From Tipula vernalis (Eukaryota > Arthropoda > Insecta > Diptera > Tipulidae), in contig OY282560.1 in assembly GCA_958295665.1 (NCBI GenBank), positions 99,425,930 to 99,489,929 on the forward strand: a stretch of 64,000 bases of DNA. The letters run 5' to 3'. The notes beneath the pieces were generated by a model. The model ran no database searches. It was not told the DNA's origin and saw only the letters and a list, made by a program, of their open reading frames with translations. Numbering within the stretch: position 1 is the first letter of the stretch; the number at the start of each line of letters is the position of its first letter. The translations under genes and the position numbers were made by a program. Positions 12,952 to 25,068 of this stretch are shown one piece after another.

Positions 12952-13190
12952 TGTGACGGTGACACCTAGTGTGTAATAGAAGAAGTTAATTTAATAGCTC
13001 AATGTTTAACTGTACTAAAATGGAATTTTCCATGATAAAAATTGTTACGTAATGTTTCGACGCTATTCTAACTGGAAAAGTCATGAGCTTTCTAGAAGTT
13101 TGGTTTGTGTATATAAAAAGGCGAACGAAGTCGAATTGGATTAGTAATATTTGGTAAGCGATAGAGTAAAGATTAAAAAGGAATTAAAAA
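12952..13190 (+). repeat. Gypsy A 5' LTR, first part
   Basis: This is the U3 side of the LTR, matching the complete LTRs at 54126 and 57102, with a TATA-like GTATATAAAAAG at about 13109-13120. It is cut at 13190 by the LINE insertion. The target-site copy AATTAAAAA lies at 13182-13190, and a near copy AATTAAAAC follows the LINE at 16031-16039. Confidence 0.85.
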
Positions 13191-15888
13191 AAAACTACAA
13201 AGCCTTTCGACTTGGGGTTCTTGACAATGATTACGACATTATAACTATTGGTGAGACCTGGCTTACAGCCAGTTTTATTTCCGAGGAATATTTTCCATCC
13301 AAATATGTCGTCCATAGGAAAGACCGTTATAACTTCCTAACCAGCATGAAAGGTGGAGGAGTGTTGATTGCTGTGAAGTGTTCGATTTTGAACGAGATGA
13401 TTGCTTGTCATTCTCAACTAGATATTATGGCAGTCCGTGTAAAGGTCGCCCATTTCTCCGTGATCGTGGTCGCTGTATATATTCCTAGTGGCTCAAACTT
13501 GGATTATTATGTGGAGATTACAAATTTTGTTGATTCAAGTGTTTTACCTTTTGTAGGAGCTGGTGAACACCCTATGTTTGTTGGCGACTTTCATCTTCGT
13601 GATGCTATTTGGTTCGATGTTGATGGAGTTTTTACTTCGTCTTCTACAGACGAAAGGGTGTTACATACGATAGAATATTTTGCGAGCATTGCTACCACTC
13701 AACAAAACAGAGTGTCTAACAGCTGCAGCAAGTTTTTGGACCTGGTTTTCGCTACTGATGTTTTACATTCGGAGATTTCATCTTGTGAGGATTTCACTGG
13801 CTGTGCGAGCATTTACCACACTCCTATTATGATAAATATATTTCATGAAAAGTGTGTTACTAATTTTACTTACAATAATGGTTCTCATTTTAATTTTAGA
13901 TGTGCAGATTATGTCTCCTTAAACGAATTTCTAGCCAATTCGGACTGGAGTTTTCTTCAACGAGGAGTGGACTTGAACAAGATTGTCCCTCTGCTGGACG
14001 AGCGGATCACGGTAAAAGACAAACCGCAATTTCGTGAGCCGTGGTATAATGATAAACTTGTGCTACTCGAGAAGCGTCGTAATAAACTTCATTCATTATA
14101 TAGGGTACATGGGGATAAGTTTTACTCTGGGTTCAATGCAGCCCGTATGGAGTTTCGAATTTTAAACCGGTTCCTTTATAATAATTATATTTTGCAGATT
14201 GAAGAAGATCTTACTACTAATCCTAAAAATTTCTGGAATTTCATCAACAGCAAAAGAAATGTTGTTGGATTTCCATCACCTATGATTTATCAGAACTCAT
14301 CTGCAAGTCGGCCCTCAGATACCTGTAATTTATTTGCCAACTATTTTAAGTCTGTCTATGAGCAATCTCATACTACTATTACTAAATCTAGTGACTATTC
14401 GGAATTTAGTCTGTTGAGGTTTTTTGTAGATGAGATCTCCGATAGTTTGGCGCGACTTGACGTGAATAAGGGCTCAGGACATGACGGAAGTCCACCCATC
14501 GTGCGGATGGTTTAGCTGTTCCTCTCGCGTTTATTTTTAACGAAAGCCTCCGTACAGGGGTTTTCCCGGAGCCTTGGAAGATTTCCTTCATTCGCCCGAT
14601 TTTCAAATCGGGCAAAAGGTGTGAAATCAGCAATTACCGTGGGATCGCTATACTCTCTGCTATACCGAAACTATTCGAAGCATTGGTACAAAAATTTCTA
14701 TTTTTTCATTTGAAATCGTTAATCTGTCCTGCTCAACATGGCTTTTATTCTGGAAGATCCACAGTTACCAACCTGATTTCGTTTTGTGGGCACTTACATA
14801 GCAGTATTGCAGTCAGGCAACAACTGGATGTTGTGTACACGGACTTCTCAAAGGCTTTTGATAAGATTGATCATTCGATACTTATCAATAAGCTTGGGAA
14901 ATTGAACTGTCAATTCATTCCAACTAAGTGGCTTCAATCTTATCTTTCGGATCGATGGCAGTATGTTAAGATCTATGACTCGTCCCCAGTTTTATTTCGA
15001 GTTACCTCTGATGTCACACGGGGAAGTCATATTGGACCTCTTCTTTTTTCACTGTTTATTAATGATGCTGTTCAGTGCTTTGAGTTCGCGCATTGCCTGC
15101 TGTATGCAGACGATTTGAAAATATTTGCACCAATTTGTAGTGTATCTGACTGTCTTAGGTTGCAAAGGGATTTAGACACATTTTGTGTCTGGTCGGCTAA
15201 CAACAAATTGTCCCTGAATATAGCGAAATGTAAAACTATTTCTTTCTATCGCATTCGCTCTCCGGTATTTAATGGGTATTCGCTGTTTAATGGAGTCGTG
15301 GAAAGGGTAGAGTATATGTCCGATCTTGGGGTAGTATTTTCTTCCGATCTAACGTTTGTGAGGCACATTGATTCTGTTATAGCAAAGGCTTATATGATGT
15401 TGGGTTTCATAAAGCGTAACTGCAGGGACTTTTGTGACCCGCTTACATTAAAGTCGTTGTATGGTGCCTTTGTCCGTTCTCCGCTAGAGTACGCCTCGCA
15501 GGTTTGGTCTCCATTTTACAAGTGCCATTCTGATAGAATTGAAAGCGTTCAGAAGCAATTTGTTTTATACGCACTTCGCAGTACACCGTCAATAAATAAT
15601 TATGCTATTCCACATTATCATGAGCGCTGTAACCTTTTGGGATTACAGCGTTTAGAACAGCGTCGGGTGGCGGCTTGCGTTTTATTTGTTCGCGACATGT
15701 TATTGTATCGTATTGATTGTGCTGAATTACTCGCACGACTCAATATTTATGCTCCTGAACGTTGTCTGCGTCGTCGTGATGGTTTTTTACTTATCGATTC
15801 TGGCTCAACAAACTATCAACTTTCGGAGCCAGCCTTGACCATGTCTCGACTTTTCAATTATTCATACGATGTTTTGATTTTAATTTGA
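13191..15888 (+). pseudogene. LINE ORF2 (endonuclease-RT), one frameshift
   Basis: The first part (13191-14515) holds endonuclease motifs (IGETWL near the start, FVGDFH, LDLVFATD) and the linker to RT. An open frame extends upstream to 13151 without an ATG, but those codons are Gypsy LTR sequence and not LINE protein. Near 14500 the reading shifts by one base and continues from 14503 to the stop at 15888: KISFIRPIFKSG, FSKAFDKIDH (first catalytic Asp), then a variant GSHIGPLLFSLFIND block and YADDLKIF (catalytic pair). The C-terminus (LEYASQVWSP, then IESVQKQF) is the usual Jockey/CR1 tail. It is defective only through the frameshift and the missing N-terminus. Confidence 0.85.
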
Positions 15889-16030
15889 CTAGAGATTCGT
15901 TTAGACGTGAACTTTTTAAGACCTTATAGGCATTTTATTGTTTTTATTTTGTTATGTACATACTTTTAATTTTTTGATTAAAATTATTGTTGCCGATTGT
16001 ATATCACTGTAGGTAAAATATTAAATATTA
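13191..16030 (+). mobile_element. Jockey/CR1-like LINE inserted in the Gypsy A LTR
   Basis: The insertion starts directly inside the endonuclease domain, so it is 5'-truncated. It reads endonuclease, reverse transcriptase and a C-terminal domain to the stop at 15886-15888, then about 140 bp of AT-rich 3' UTR. A 9-bp near-perfect duplication (AATTAAAA plus A or C) flanks it, which supports target-primed insertion into the LTR. A single frameshift near 14500 is the main coding lesion I see. Confidence 0.85.
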
Positions 16031-16039
16031 AATTAAAAC

Positions 16040-16260
16040 AAGTGAATTAAAAAGTGTTTTTGTGGAAATAAAAATTATAAGTGTACAGTAAAAATTTGAG
16101 AATAATTTATATAAAGTGATTTTGTGAATTTTTATTAATAAACTGTGTTGTAATAATTTTTGTGTGAAATAAATAAATTCGTTGGAGATAAATTAAATTG
16201 ATTTTGTATTATTCACAATCCAGTGATACGAACCTTATTTGACAAGGCAATAACGTAACA
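16040..16260 (+). repeat. Gypsy A 5' LTR, second part
   Basis: The LTR resumes after the LINE (GTGTTTTTGTGG) and ends AACGTAACA at 16260. It matches the R/U5 side of the intact LTRs at 54126-54619. The PBS begins immediately after, at about 16261. Confidence 0.85.
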
Positions 16261-16280
16261 TTGGTGACAGCGGTGGGATT

Positions 16281-16898
16281 GTGAATAAAAAAAAAAAGAA
16301 AATGATTCTCAACGAATTAAAAGTTCCAGAACTAAAGAGGGAACTTGAGAAACGGGGTTTGGCTACTGATGGTAGTAAATCAACTTTACAAGCGCGACTA
16401 CGTGACGCCATGGAGAAAGAAGGGTTAGACGCAGATCAACATGATTTTGGAGAGAAAGTAACGGATGCGGCAACCGTAGAGCAGAAAGAAGGAGATAAAC
16501 AACCGTCAGCCGAAACAACACAAACACCATCTGGAAGTTTCGATTTGTCACAGTTAATGGCTGCTATGAAGCAGATGATGAAACAACAAAATCATTCTAA
16601 CCAGGAATTTAAACACGAAATGAAACAACAAATAGAGAAAATTGAACAACCAATCCAGGAAATTGCAGATGGGCAAAAGAGAATGGACGAAAAACTTATC
16701 GAGTTATCCACCTACCTACGTGACGAAGTAGATAAATTGGAAACTGAAATTCAACACGCTAAAACGGAATTTAAAATCGAGATTCAACAGGTTGACCAAA
16801 AATTACAAGCGGAGGTTCAACGTCTCGGGAAAGAACTAAATGATGTCAAGGCAAGTGGAACAATGACGCAAGTAGGTTCAAACCGTTCAATCAGTTAA
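16281..16898 (+). pseudogene. Gypsy A Gag N-terminus: SAP domain plus coiled coil
   Basis: The reading starts at the PBS-proximal leader, and the natural start is probably the Met at 16302 (MILNELKVPELKRE). Residues 8-43 match a SAP domain (LKVPELKRELEKRG, then the LQARLRDAM helix), a helix-turn-helix DNA-binding fold of chromatin proteins. Residues about 85-200 are Gln/Lys/Glu-rich and predicted coiled coil. One inserted base near 16873 relative to copy C shifts the frame and causes the stop at 16898. Its coiled coil is shorter than in copies C and D. Confidence 0.85.
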
Positions 16899-17548
16899 GT
16901 TAAAACCACCAAACTTCGACGGTACAACATCTTTCGGCATTTTCAAATTTCAATTTGAAACGGCAGCCAATCAAAACCGTTGGAATGATGAACATCGTGT
17001 CGCGGCATTAATAGTGGCCCTCAAAGGAGAAGCAGCAGAGGCTTTACAAACCATCCAAGAACAAGAGCGCAACAGTTATCTCGAAATTATGAAGGCGCTG
17101 GATAGAAAGTACGGCAGTGACCACAAGCGTGAAATCTATCGAATGGAATTGAAAAGCCGCTACCAAAAAGGAGGAGAATCACTTCAGGAATTTTCATCGG
17201 CAACCGAGTGACTAGTGCATCTAGCACATACCAGTATGTCGGCCGATTATATGGAAAGGCTAAAAATTGACGGTGATGTTGTCACCTAAAAAGACCTTCG
17301 CGGAAACCATCGCTTGTGCGTTAACAAATGAAACTGCACAAGCCATCACCAAACGAGACGGAAGCGGCAAAATCAGATGTTGGGCATGTGATAAGGTCGG
17401 TCACATCTCTCGAGATTGCTGGGAAATAAGAAGAAAACGGGGAAGATCACCATCTCCTATGCAGCGACGACCAAGCGGAGCACAGATAGTGGCCAAGCAA
17501 GAGGGCCAAATGACGACAGAGTCGTTGAACTTGAACGTGTCAGCTTAA
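16897..17548 (+). pseudogene. Gypsy A capsid and nucleocapsid pieces
   Basis: Capsid sequence resumes at 16897 in another frame (KPPNFDGTTSFGIFKFQFE, then ALKGEAAEALQTI, DRKYGSDHKREIYR) up to a TGA at 17209-17211. A deletion of roughly 50 bases at about 17271 relative to copy C removes the end of capsid. A further frame (17267-17548) carries one CCHC zinc knuckle, [14 protein letters not shown]. The part after 17415 overlaps the protease frame and is not the natural reading. Confidence 0.8.
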
Positions 17549-18630
17549 AGGGGCAGAAGCTGACTCCCACAACCGATTGCCCCATAGCCTCCATCCGCGT
17601 TTCGAAAGTAGCAAGAGGCGGTGACAGCTTAACAATCAAAGGCGACATTGATGGCACGGACTGCATCATCACCCTGGATACGGGGGCAAATCGCACGATT
17701 GTCCGTAAAGATCTGATCGATGGAGGTATACAACCAGCTAATGGATTGAAGTTACAAACAGCAACTGGAGATAGTTCAATAATAAAAGGCAAAAAGATCG
17801 TGAAAATAAAGATCGGAAGAACTCTTTTCCAACACGAAGTGCTGATTGCAGATATTGTGGATGAAGTCATTGTGGGGATGGACTTCATAAGGGCAAACTC
17901 GGAAACGATCGTGTGGAGAAGGTTGGAGGGAGGTTCTGGGTCACCCATGTTGTGGGTTGTTGAAGCTAACGAAGAGGAGAACGGAGCCAAGGAAATTATA
18001 ATCGGAAAAGCCCTAGTTAAACCAGATAATGACCATAGAGTACTAATTAGGACTCTAAATCTCTCGGATAAGACGAAACCCATCAAGAAAGGGACAATAA
18101 TCGGCAAATGCAACGAGGTTTCAACTATAGTAAAGTGTGAACAGAAAATTCCGACTGAAAAAGCCGACATACAAGGGCAGAAAGAAATGGTAGAACAACT
18201 CTTGCAGAAATGGACCGAAGATCTTACTGAGGCACAGAAAGATTCTGCACATCAACTACTCAAACAGTACATGTCCATATTCTGCAGTACATCGGATAAT
18301 AACGGAAGGAGCTCAATGGTAAAGCATCGAATTGATACGGGAACGGAGATGCCGATTCGTCAACCACCCAGGAGGCTACCTTTGGCAAAACAAGAAGAAG
18401 TCAATCGAATGGTAACAGATACGCAGGCAGCAGGAGTAATCGAACCATCCAACAGCCCATGGAGCTCACCGGTAGTATTGGTCGAGAAGAAGGACGGTAG
18501 CATGAGATTCTGCGTTGATTACCGAAAACTCAATGCTGTAACTAAAAAAGATAGCTACCCATTCATTGCCAAGGATCGACGATACATTAGACACATTATC
18601 CAGCAAAATTTGAAAAAACTTTTAGTTTAA
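17416..18630 (+). pseudogene. Gypsy A protease and RT start
   Basis: This 404-codon frame contains the retropepsin motif [10 protein letters not shown], the flap/C-terminal region ([10 protein letters not shown]), a linker that copy D keeps ([12 protein letters not shown]), and the first RT blocks ([25 protein letters not shown]). Four extra bases near 18563 relative to copy D shift the frame at the next RT block, and family similarity ends near 18601. The catalytic RT box is absent. Confidence 0.85.
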
Positions 18631-19089
18631 GGTCAACAAAACAGATTATAGTTGTTTTAAAATTTACAAATCGATGTTGTGTTCCAGTTTTGAAAAAATT
18701 GAAGTTTGACCGACCAACAAGAGATTGCAGTAAAGAAGATAAATAAATATAAATAAAATTTGGAACAATTTAATTGCTTAAATAACAATAAACTGCCTTG
18801 ATTAAAAGAAATCGTCTCTTATTTCTATAAATTTTAAAATTCCAGAAGAGATTTTAGATTTCATAACTTAAGAAATTATGAAAATACTAATGGTGTTGCC
18901 TTCAAGTAATAATATGATTTAGTCATTATATCATTACAACTGACATTTATACTATATATTTGTAGGTAAACTGGTTGATCAAATTACGATTGAACGACAT
19001 ACCGCTACAGAAATAACAAACGATCGATCATCATCCGAATGGGGGTTAATTAATTATTAAAATAAATTAGCCTTACTGAAAATTGTAAT
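18602..19089. other. AT-rich spacer
   Basis: No gene or repeat is recognised between the truncated end of Gypsy A and the next LTR-like block. Confidence 0.5.
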
Positions 19090-19490
19090 TGTTACGGTGA
19101 CACCTAGGGTAGAATAGAATAAGTTATTTAATAGCTAAATGATTACTGTACTAAAATGGATTTTCCATGATAAAACTGTTCTAAATGTTTCTAGACTATT
19201 CTTAGTGGAAAAGTCATGAAATTTCTAGAAGTTTTGGTTTGAGTATATAAAAAGCGAACGAGATCGGATTAGATCATTAGTATCTGGAACGCGATAGTGG
19301 AAAGATAAAAAGTGAATCAACAAGTGATTTAAAAAGTGAATTAATGAGATATATAATTGATAAGTTAACAGCAACATTGTGCAAAAATTATAATAAGTGA
19401 TTTTTTGAATGTTTGTTTTGTTTTTTTTTAAACACTATCCAGTGACTCGAACCTTAAATGATCACTATCCAGTGATTCGAACCTAATATA
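19090..19490 (+). repeat. Diverged solo LTR of the SAP-Gag Gypsy family
   Basis: It begins TGTTACGGTGACACCTAGGG and keeps the family order: the ATGGA..TTTTCCATGATAAAA block, TATA-like GTATATAAAAAG, the GTGATTTAAAAAGTG motif and the terminal CCAGTGA-TCGAACC box. The terminal box is duplicated (about 19436-19485). No PBS or Gag follows on the plus strand, so it is a solo or subfamily LTR, much older than the copies at 54-62 kb. Confidence 0.75.
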
Positions 19491-19574
19491 TAGTTTAAAG
19501 AATGCTTTTGGTATATTTGATTGATTTGGAACAGTTTTAATAATTTAAATGCCAGATATTATTGCTTTAAACTG

Positions 19575-21100
19575 TAGAATAAGCCTTGACAATGGGAGTT
19601 TTCTCCGCGATCTCTCTCGGCCGGTGTTCCTTTTCCTTCAATTCCATGAAAACCGATAAATCCGTGGTATTTCATTGCTCTTTCCTGATCATTTCGTCAG
19701 TACATGCCCCTAACATCGATGATGCATTTCTTTGCTTCAACTGGACACGATTATCTTGACAATGTGTCGGCATATCCGTCTGCGCTTCCCTTCCGAAGTT
19801 CGACATGGAAATCGAAGCTTTGAACACGTTCAATCCAACGTGGTACTTTCCCTCTGGGTTCTTCAATTGCAACAGCCACCGTAAAACTCCGTGATCCGTC
19901 CGTAAATGAAATTTTTGGCCATAAAGGTACTTATAGAAATGCTTAACGCATTCCATTATACCTAACAATTCTTTTCGTGTCACGCAATAATAACGCTCCG
20001 GTTTTGATAATGTTTTGGTGTTGTACGCAACAACTTGTTTTTGGCCATTAGTTTCCCGTTAATACACTCTTTCTATACCGTTATTACTTGCATCGGTATC
20101 CAAAATAAATAATAAGTTGCCGTTTCCAATCCGACTTTTCTGTTCACATTTTACTATTTTTGTCCCCTTAATTAGCTTCAAGCTGTACCGCTAGCTTGAA
20201 ATGGAACTCGATGTTATCGTAAATTAATACTACTCGTCCAACATCCAACACGAAGCCATTCGTCCCCATGAAGTCCATTCCCAAAATGACTTCATCCACA
20301 ATATCTGCAATCAGCACTTCTTGTTGGAAAATAGTTCTCTCGATCCTTATATTCACGATCTTTTTCTCTTTTATCAGTGCACACTGCACAGTCTCCTGTT
20401 GCCGTTTATAACTGAAACCCTTTAGCTGGTCGTACACCTCCACAGAATACGGACAATCGTGCGATTTGCTCCGGTATCAAGGGTGATGATGCAGTCTGTG
20501 CCATCAATGTCGCCTTTCACTGTTAAGCTATCGCCGCCTCTTCCTACTCTCGAAACGCGGATGGAGGTTATGGGGCAATCGGTTGTGGGAGTCAGCTTTC
20601 GCCCCTTTAAGCTGACTCTTTTAAGTTTAACGTTTCCGTAGTAATTTGGTCCTTTTGCTTGGTCACTACCTGCTTTCCGCTTGTTCGTCACTGCATAAGA
20701 GTTGGTGATCTTCTCCGCTTCTTTCTTCTTTCACAGCAGTCCCGCGAGATATGACTGGTTGTATCACATGTCCAACATCTGATTTTGCTGCTTCCGTCCC
20801 GGTATCTTTGTGCCGACCGATCGTTAATTATGTTGGTGTCAATTTCCACTCGGCGTATTTTCATTGACGGTTTGGTGATGGCTTGTGCAATTTCATTCGT
20901 CAACGAACAAGCGATGGTTTCCGCGAAGGTGGCTTCAGGTGACCGTCTTGCGTGTCTCTGGATCTCGGAAGCCTTACTATATAATCGGCCGACGTACTTT
21001 TTTGAGCTAGATACATTAGTCGCTCGATTGCTGATGAAAATTTCCCTATATTCGATATTTTTGAGATTTTCAAATTTAGTTCACTGATGTTACAGATCAT
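19575..21100 (-). pseudogene. Antisense Gypsy relic of the SAP-Gag family (Gag-PR-RNase H)
   Basis: Read on the minus strand: capsid end (SAIERLMYLAQKSTSADY) at 21100-20900, a zinc knuckle (CWTCDTTSHISRDC) at 20903-20688, protease ([10 protein letters not shown]) at 20691-20422, protease C-terminus (DEVILGMDFM) at 20443-20168, then RNase H (LDTDASNNGI near 20100; TRKELLGIMECVKHF and LRTDHGVLRWLL at 19983-19672). RT is missing, so a deletion joins protease to RNase H. Multiple frameshifts separate the pieces. It lies opposite to the solo LTR beside it and so is a separate insertion or an inverted fragment. Confidence 0.85.
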
Positions 21101-24100
21101 TGAAAATTGTTAGAGACGTTCAGTAATTTTTCGTGATTTTTACAAATAATCAGGATTAATGAAATTGTTCACAGGAAACTATTGCTTTTTAAGCAATTGA
21201 TAATGGCACGTCAAAACATGCATATAATTTAGAATTTTTTAGGCTTTCCTTAAATAATGTAACAGACTTTTAAAAAAGTTCTCACCAAGTATCAAGTTGA
21301 TCTAGAAAAACTTAAATTTCTTTATGAAAGCAATGCATGCCTTGCATTCACATACCAGTCACCCCTGGGTATAAGGTTTCCCAAAAAATGCATTGTATAT
21401 TTAATTAAGGCTGTGGGCCAATTATCGGATTAAAATTTGGGTAATTATTGTTTGGAACATGTATTTCAGCGTAAATATTGAGTTGAAAGTAAGGTTAACC
21501 ATGACATAATTTGTTAAAACTAATTCTTAACTTTAGTTGTGGAGTCAATGCTGTGTCAGAAGTATTAGGCTACAGCAAAACGTATAAATCCAGAAAAAGC
21601 CGAAAGTAGCCAGAACGGAAAATTTGATAACCCCGATGTGATACGTAAGTCAGTTTTACGTTTTTGAAGAGTACTCCATATAAAAATAAAAATAAAAAGT
21701 ACGGACTATCGACCCTTTAACGGAGATTCTCTTTTGGCTTGGTAAGTGCGTTTTTGATAAAAACAGAGTACCTTAGCCCGTTATGTTAATTCTAAAGGAA
21801 TACTTCTTGTTATTGAACAGTCAAGTAATAGTCGTTCAACAATTAAAAATATTATTTGCGATGATAAAATGCTTTTACAGACTCTTTCGACCATCATCGA
21901 CTCGGTTCCCAATCGTAGCTGATATATGATTTATCTGTAGGAGCTGTTTACAACAATTTGTTATGGAATGATTCTTAGGACTCAAACAATTATTAAATAC
22001 TAATAAAGTACAGGTAACAGGTCATTAACCAAATTACCAGCTCGTATTTGTGATAATATCGTCAAATCAAAGTTATTTCATAAGAATGAACAACTGGATT
22101 TGTGACGGTCCCTTGATATATTTTCTATTTAATCAAGCTGGTTAAAATAGTCCGTTCAATAAGTGCAACCCGTGATTCAGTAATTTAATTTTTCTAGATA
22201 ACTACTACGGTGTACGGTCACATAAACCTTTACTTAGATACCATTTGAAGTTCACATCATATCATAAACGGCTTTATACAATTTTAGTTATCAAAATTTG
22301 TCTAAATCATAAACCCATAATTTTAGCACAGTAAAACAAAATAAAAAATAAAAATATGTTTATGGCAGCATAAACATTTTAAAAAAACCAAGGTGAATTA
22401 CCGTTGATTATATTGAATTTAGCATCGAAACGAACATACAGAGGCAGGGGCCACATCATGGTAAATCTACTAAATTTTGTAAATACGTTTACGTTCCCGC
22501 CATTTATTTTAACCATAGTATGTATCTATATTATTGAAGCGAAAATCGCTCCAGATAAAGTTTCACAATGAAAAGGCTTTTATTATTTAAATCATCTGCG
22601 TCTTCACTAAATTTTTATTTTATGGCAAGAAAATAATTTAAATGATTTTGAAATACGTGGGCAATAATAGCAATTCCACACGGCATTTACCAATTTATTA
22701 TCTTCTGTCCTATTTAAAAATCTCACGAATGAACGATATTTTCCATGGATCCAGGGAAAATGTAGTAGAATTTCAGTAAGGATGGGTACGTAGATGGTGT
22801 AACACCAAGACCTTCAAATTTGGTATCTGGGTCACTATTCTCGAATTCTACAACCATTTTTCACTTGTGGTATATGAGGAATTTTTTTCACCTGCTTATA
22901 CCCATTCGGAAATATTCCCTTAGTACCGAAAAAATTCGGGAATTTAAATTTCCGAACGTTTTTATGAATTTTGACAGATGTCCGCATATGGAAAATGAAT
23001 GTGGAATTCGAGAATAGGGCTACTGCAAACTACCGAAATTCGTAACCCGGCTCAAAAATTTGGCGTTCCACAAACCAAGTTCCAGAAATTCTTTGGATTT
23101 AGTTGAAATTTTTAAATTTTTTCAAGCTACGTCAAGAACCGAGTAAATCTGTGCACCTTAAAGTGAATTAAGGTAAACAAAAATTGTTACTCTTTACTTA
23201 TTGTAGCATTGTCGATTGTTTCGGTGAAGTTATTTGGTCGTGGAAGAGAAACTCTCTAAAGCGAATTAAATGATTAAAAAAAACATGTAACTAATTGGTG
23301 AATTTTCAGTAAACTGTTCAAAATGGAGCACATATTTAAAAATTCTTACCTGCACATTTCGATTTGCGATCAGTATTACAATCTACTTTCATTTCGAAAA
23401 TTGTCAATTTTAACTAATCTTTGGCACTTTCATCAATTTGAGTTCGTTTGACAATTTTTTTAATTTGATTACCTGTCAGATTGAAAATATGGGTTCAACA
23501 GCTGATAAAAGTGGTCGCCTTCTGCTTTTATCGGCGCCAATAATTACAGAGAAGTTATTAATTATTTCATAAGTTATGTATCGAATCGAGTCCAAACATA
23601 TGAATAATACTAAAAATAGCCAAGACTAAGGGGTCGGCACACATATTATGTAACGTTTTTTATTTTGCGTTTTTTGACCCCTCCTTCCAACCTCGTAACA
23701 GATCGTAACCTATTCCATAACCCTCTCTAATCCCAGGCGTAATGTAACATAAATGTATAAATATCTTTAAATTTTGCTTAATCACATAAAAGTGAATTTT
23801 TCAATTAACACAACGGGCTATCAAAAAATATATGATCTATTCTCTGAATACCTCTTATTGCGTGACTCACATCATTTTTGGAAATTAATCAAAATCTTTC
23901 AGAGGATTTATGTTACGATGAAGGTCGTTAGGGGTTTGAAAGGTTTAGACCAAACACCCGAAGTTGATTTATACATAAATATGTATCTCGAAACTAGATG
24001 TGTAAATGTCTCTCTTGGAGGGTGGTAGTGGCGCATTTTAAGTGTAATAAAACAATAAAATCGAACTAACAAAATGTTGCAATTATCGACAATGAATAAT

Positions 24101-25068
24101 ATTTGCAATTCTAAATATCAAAGTTGCAACTATCGAGTAGTTGCAGTTATCGAGTGTTGAAAAATAAGCGAATTTATACTGTATCTTATTCTTAATGCTA
24201 AAAACTGTTCTAATTTTTCTCTCTAAATCGTTCAAAAAATTAAGTGTACTGGACGTGCAGGGCCGTTCCATGCTTGGGTGCAATGTTCACATTCAGTAAA
24301 AATAGTTTATTGTTAAAAGATTTTTTATGCTATGAACTAAAATTAATCTAGAGCTAAAAATCAAAGAAACGAAGAAAAATTATGTGCCTGAATACTCGTG
24401 AAAGAGCATTCTAGAAATTCACCGGAAAAAAGTCGTTGGTGACATTAGTTTAATGCAATTTACATTTTCGACTGCAGTACTTATTTTGTAGTACTTTTTA
24501 TACTAGAAAGTCACTGGTGAATTTTTCTGATGAATTTCACGAATACGGCCCCAGAATCTAAAAAATGGAAAAGAATCCTGAAATTCGTTAAATGGAATAA
24601 ACCCAAACTTGAAAACCTTCAGCAGATACAAAAATCGTACGTTTGACGTATTCATGAAAACACGTACTTTTAATAAAAACATAAGCATTTTATATAAAAA
24701 CAAGAAATAGAAAAATGAAATTCTAACAGAAAAATGTTCAAAAAAGGAAGGACAGAAATCTTGCTTGGTTTGTTTTGGCCAAACTATGGTTTTTCATCAA
24801 TACATTAACCAAATATAATTATGTATGTTAATTATCAACGTTTATTTAAATTTGACGCCCGCCGCGCGTGATTACGTTATGTTCGTTCCTTATGTTGTAC
24901 CGATTTGTTTATACCAATAATTTAGTCCATTTAAAGTTATACCACTTATATTTGACAGCTGTCTTGTCTCAAAAAATTTCATAACACTAACCAAAATGTC
25001 ACGATAGTTCATCGATGAAAACGTTTGTTTTTGTCTTAAAATAAAATTATACTTTGAATTAAATAACA
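21101..25068. other. AT-rich intergenic DNA upstream of DHX8
   Basis: No exon or element protein is recognised. A short inverted repeat (CTATTCTCGAATTC at about 22838 and its complement near 23003-23016) with further inner inverted matches may be an old MITE. The last 200 bp before 25069, including the GC-richer CGCCCGCCGCGCG at about 24857, is the likely promoter region of the helicase gene. Confidence 0.5.

Larger units (their letters stand above)
12952..18601 (+). mobile_element. Ty3/Gypsy copy A (SAP-Gag family), 3'-truncated, LINE-interrupted
   Basis: The 5' LTR begins TGTGACGGTGACACC at 12952 and ends ACA at 16260, because a LINE of about 2.85 kb sits inside it. The primer-binding site TTGGTGACAGCGG follows, then Gag with an N-terminal SAP domain, capsid pieces, one zinc knuckle, protease and the start of RT. 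Similarity to the sister copy at 57604-62238 stops near 18601, soon after the first RT motif, and no matching 3' LTR follows. Several frameshifts and deletions show it is an old, dead copy. Confidence 0.9.

Noticed and set aside
13151..13190. Apparent N-terminus of the LINE protein
   Set aside because: It has no ATG, and these bases match the Gypsy LTR consensus. The LINE starts at about 13191.
17457..18170. 237-codon minus-strand open frame
   Set aside because: It is the antisense shadow of the Gypsy A protease frame.
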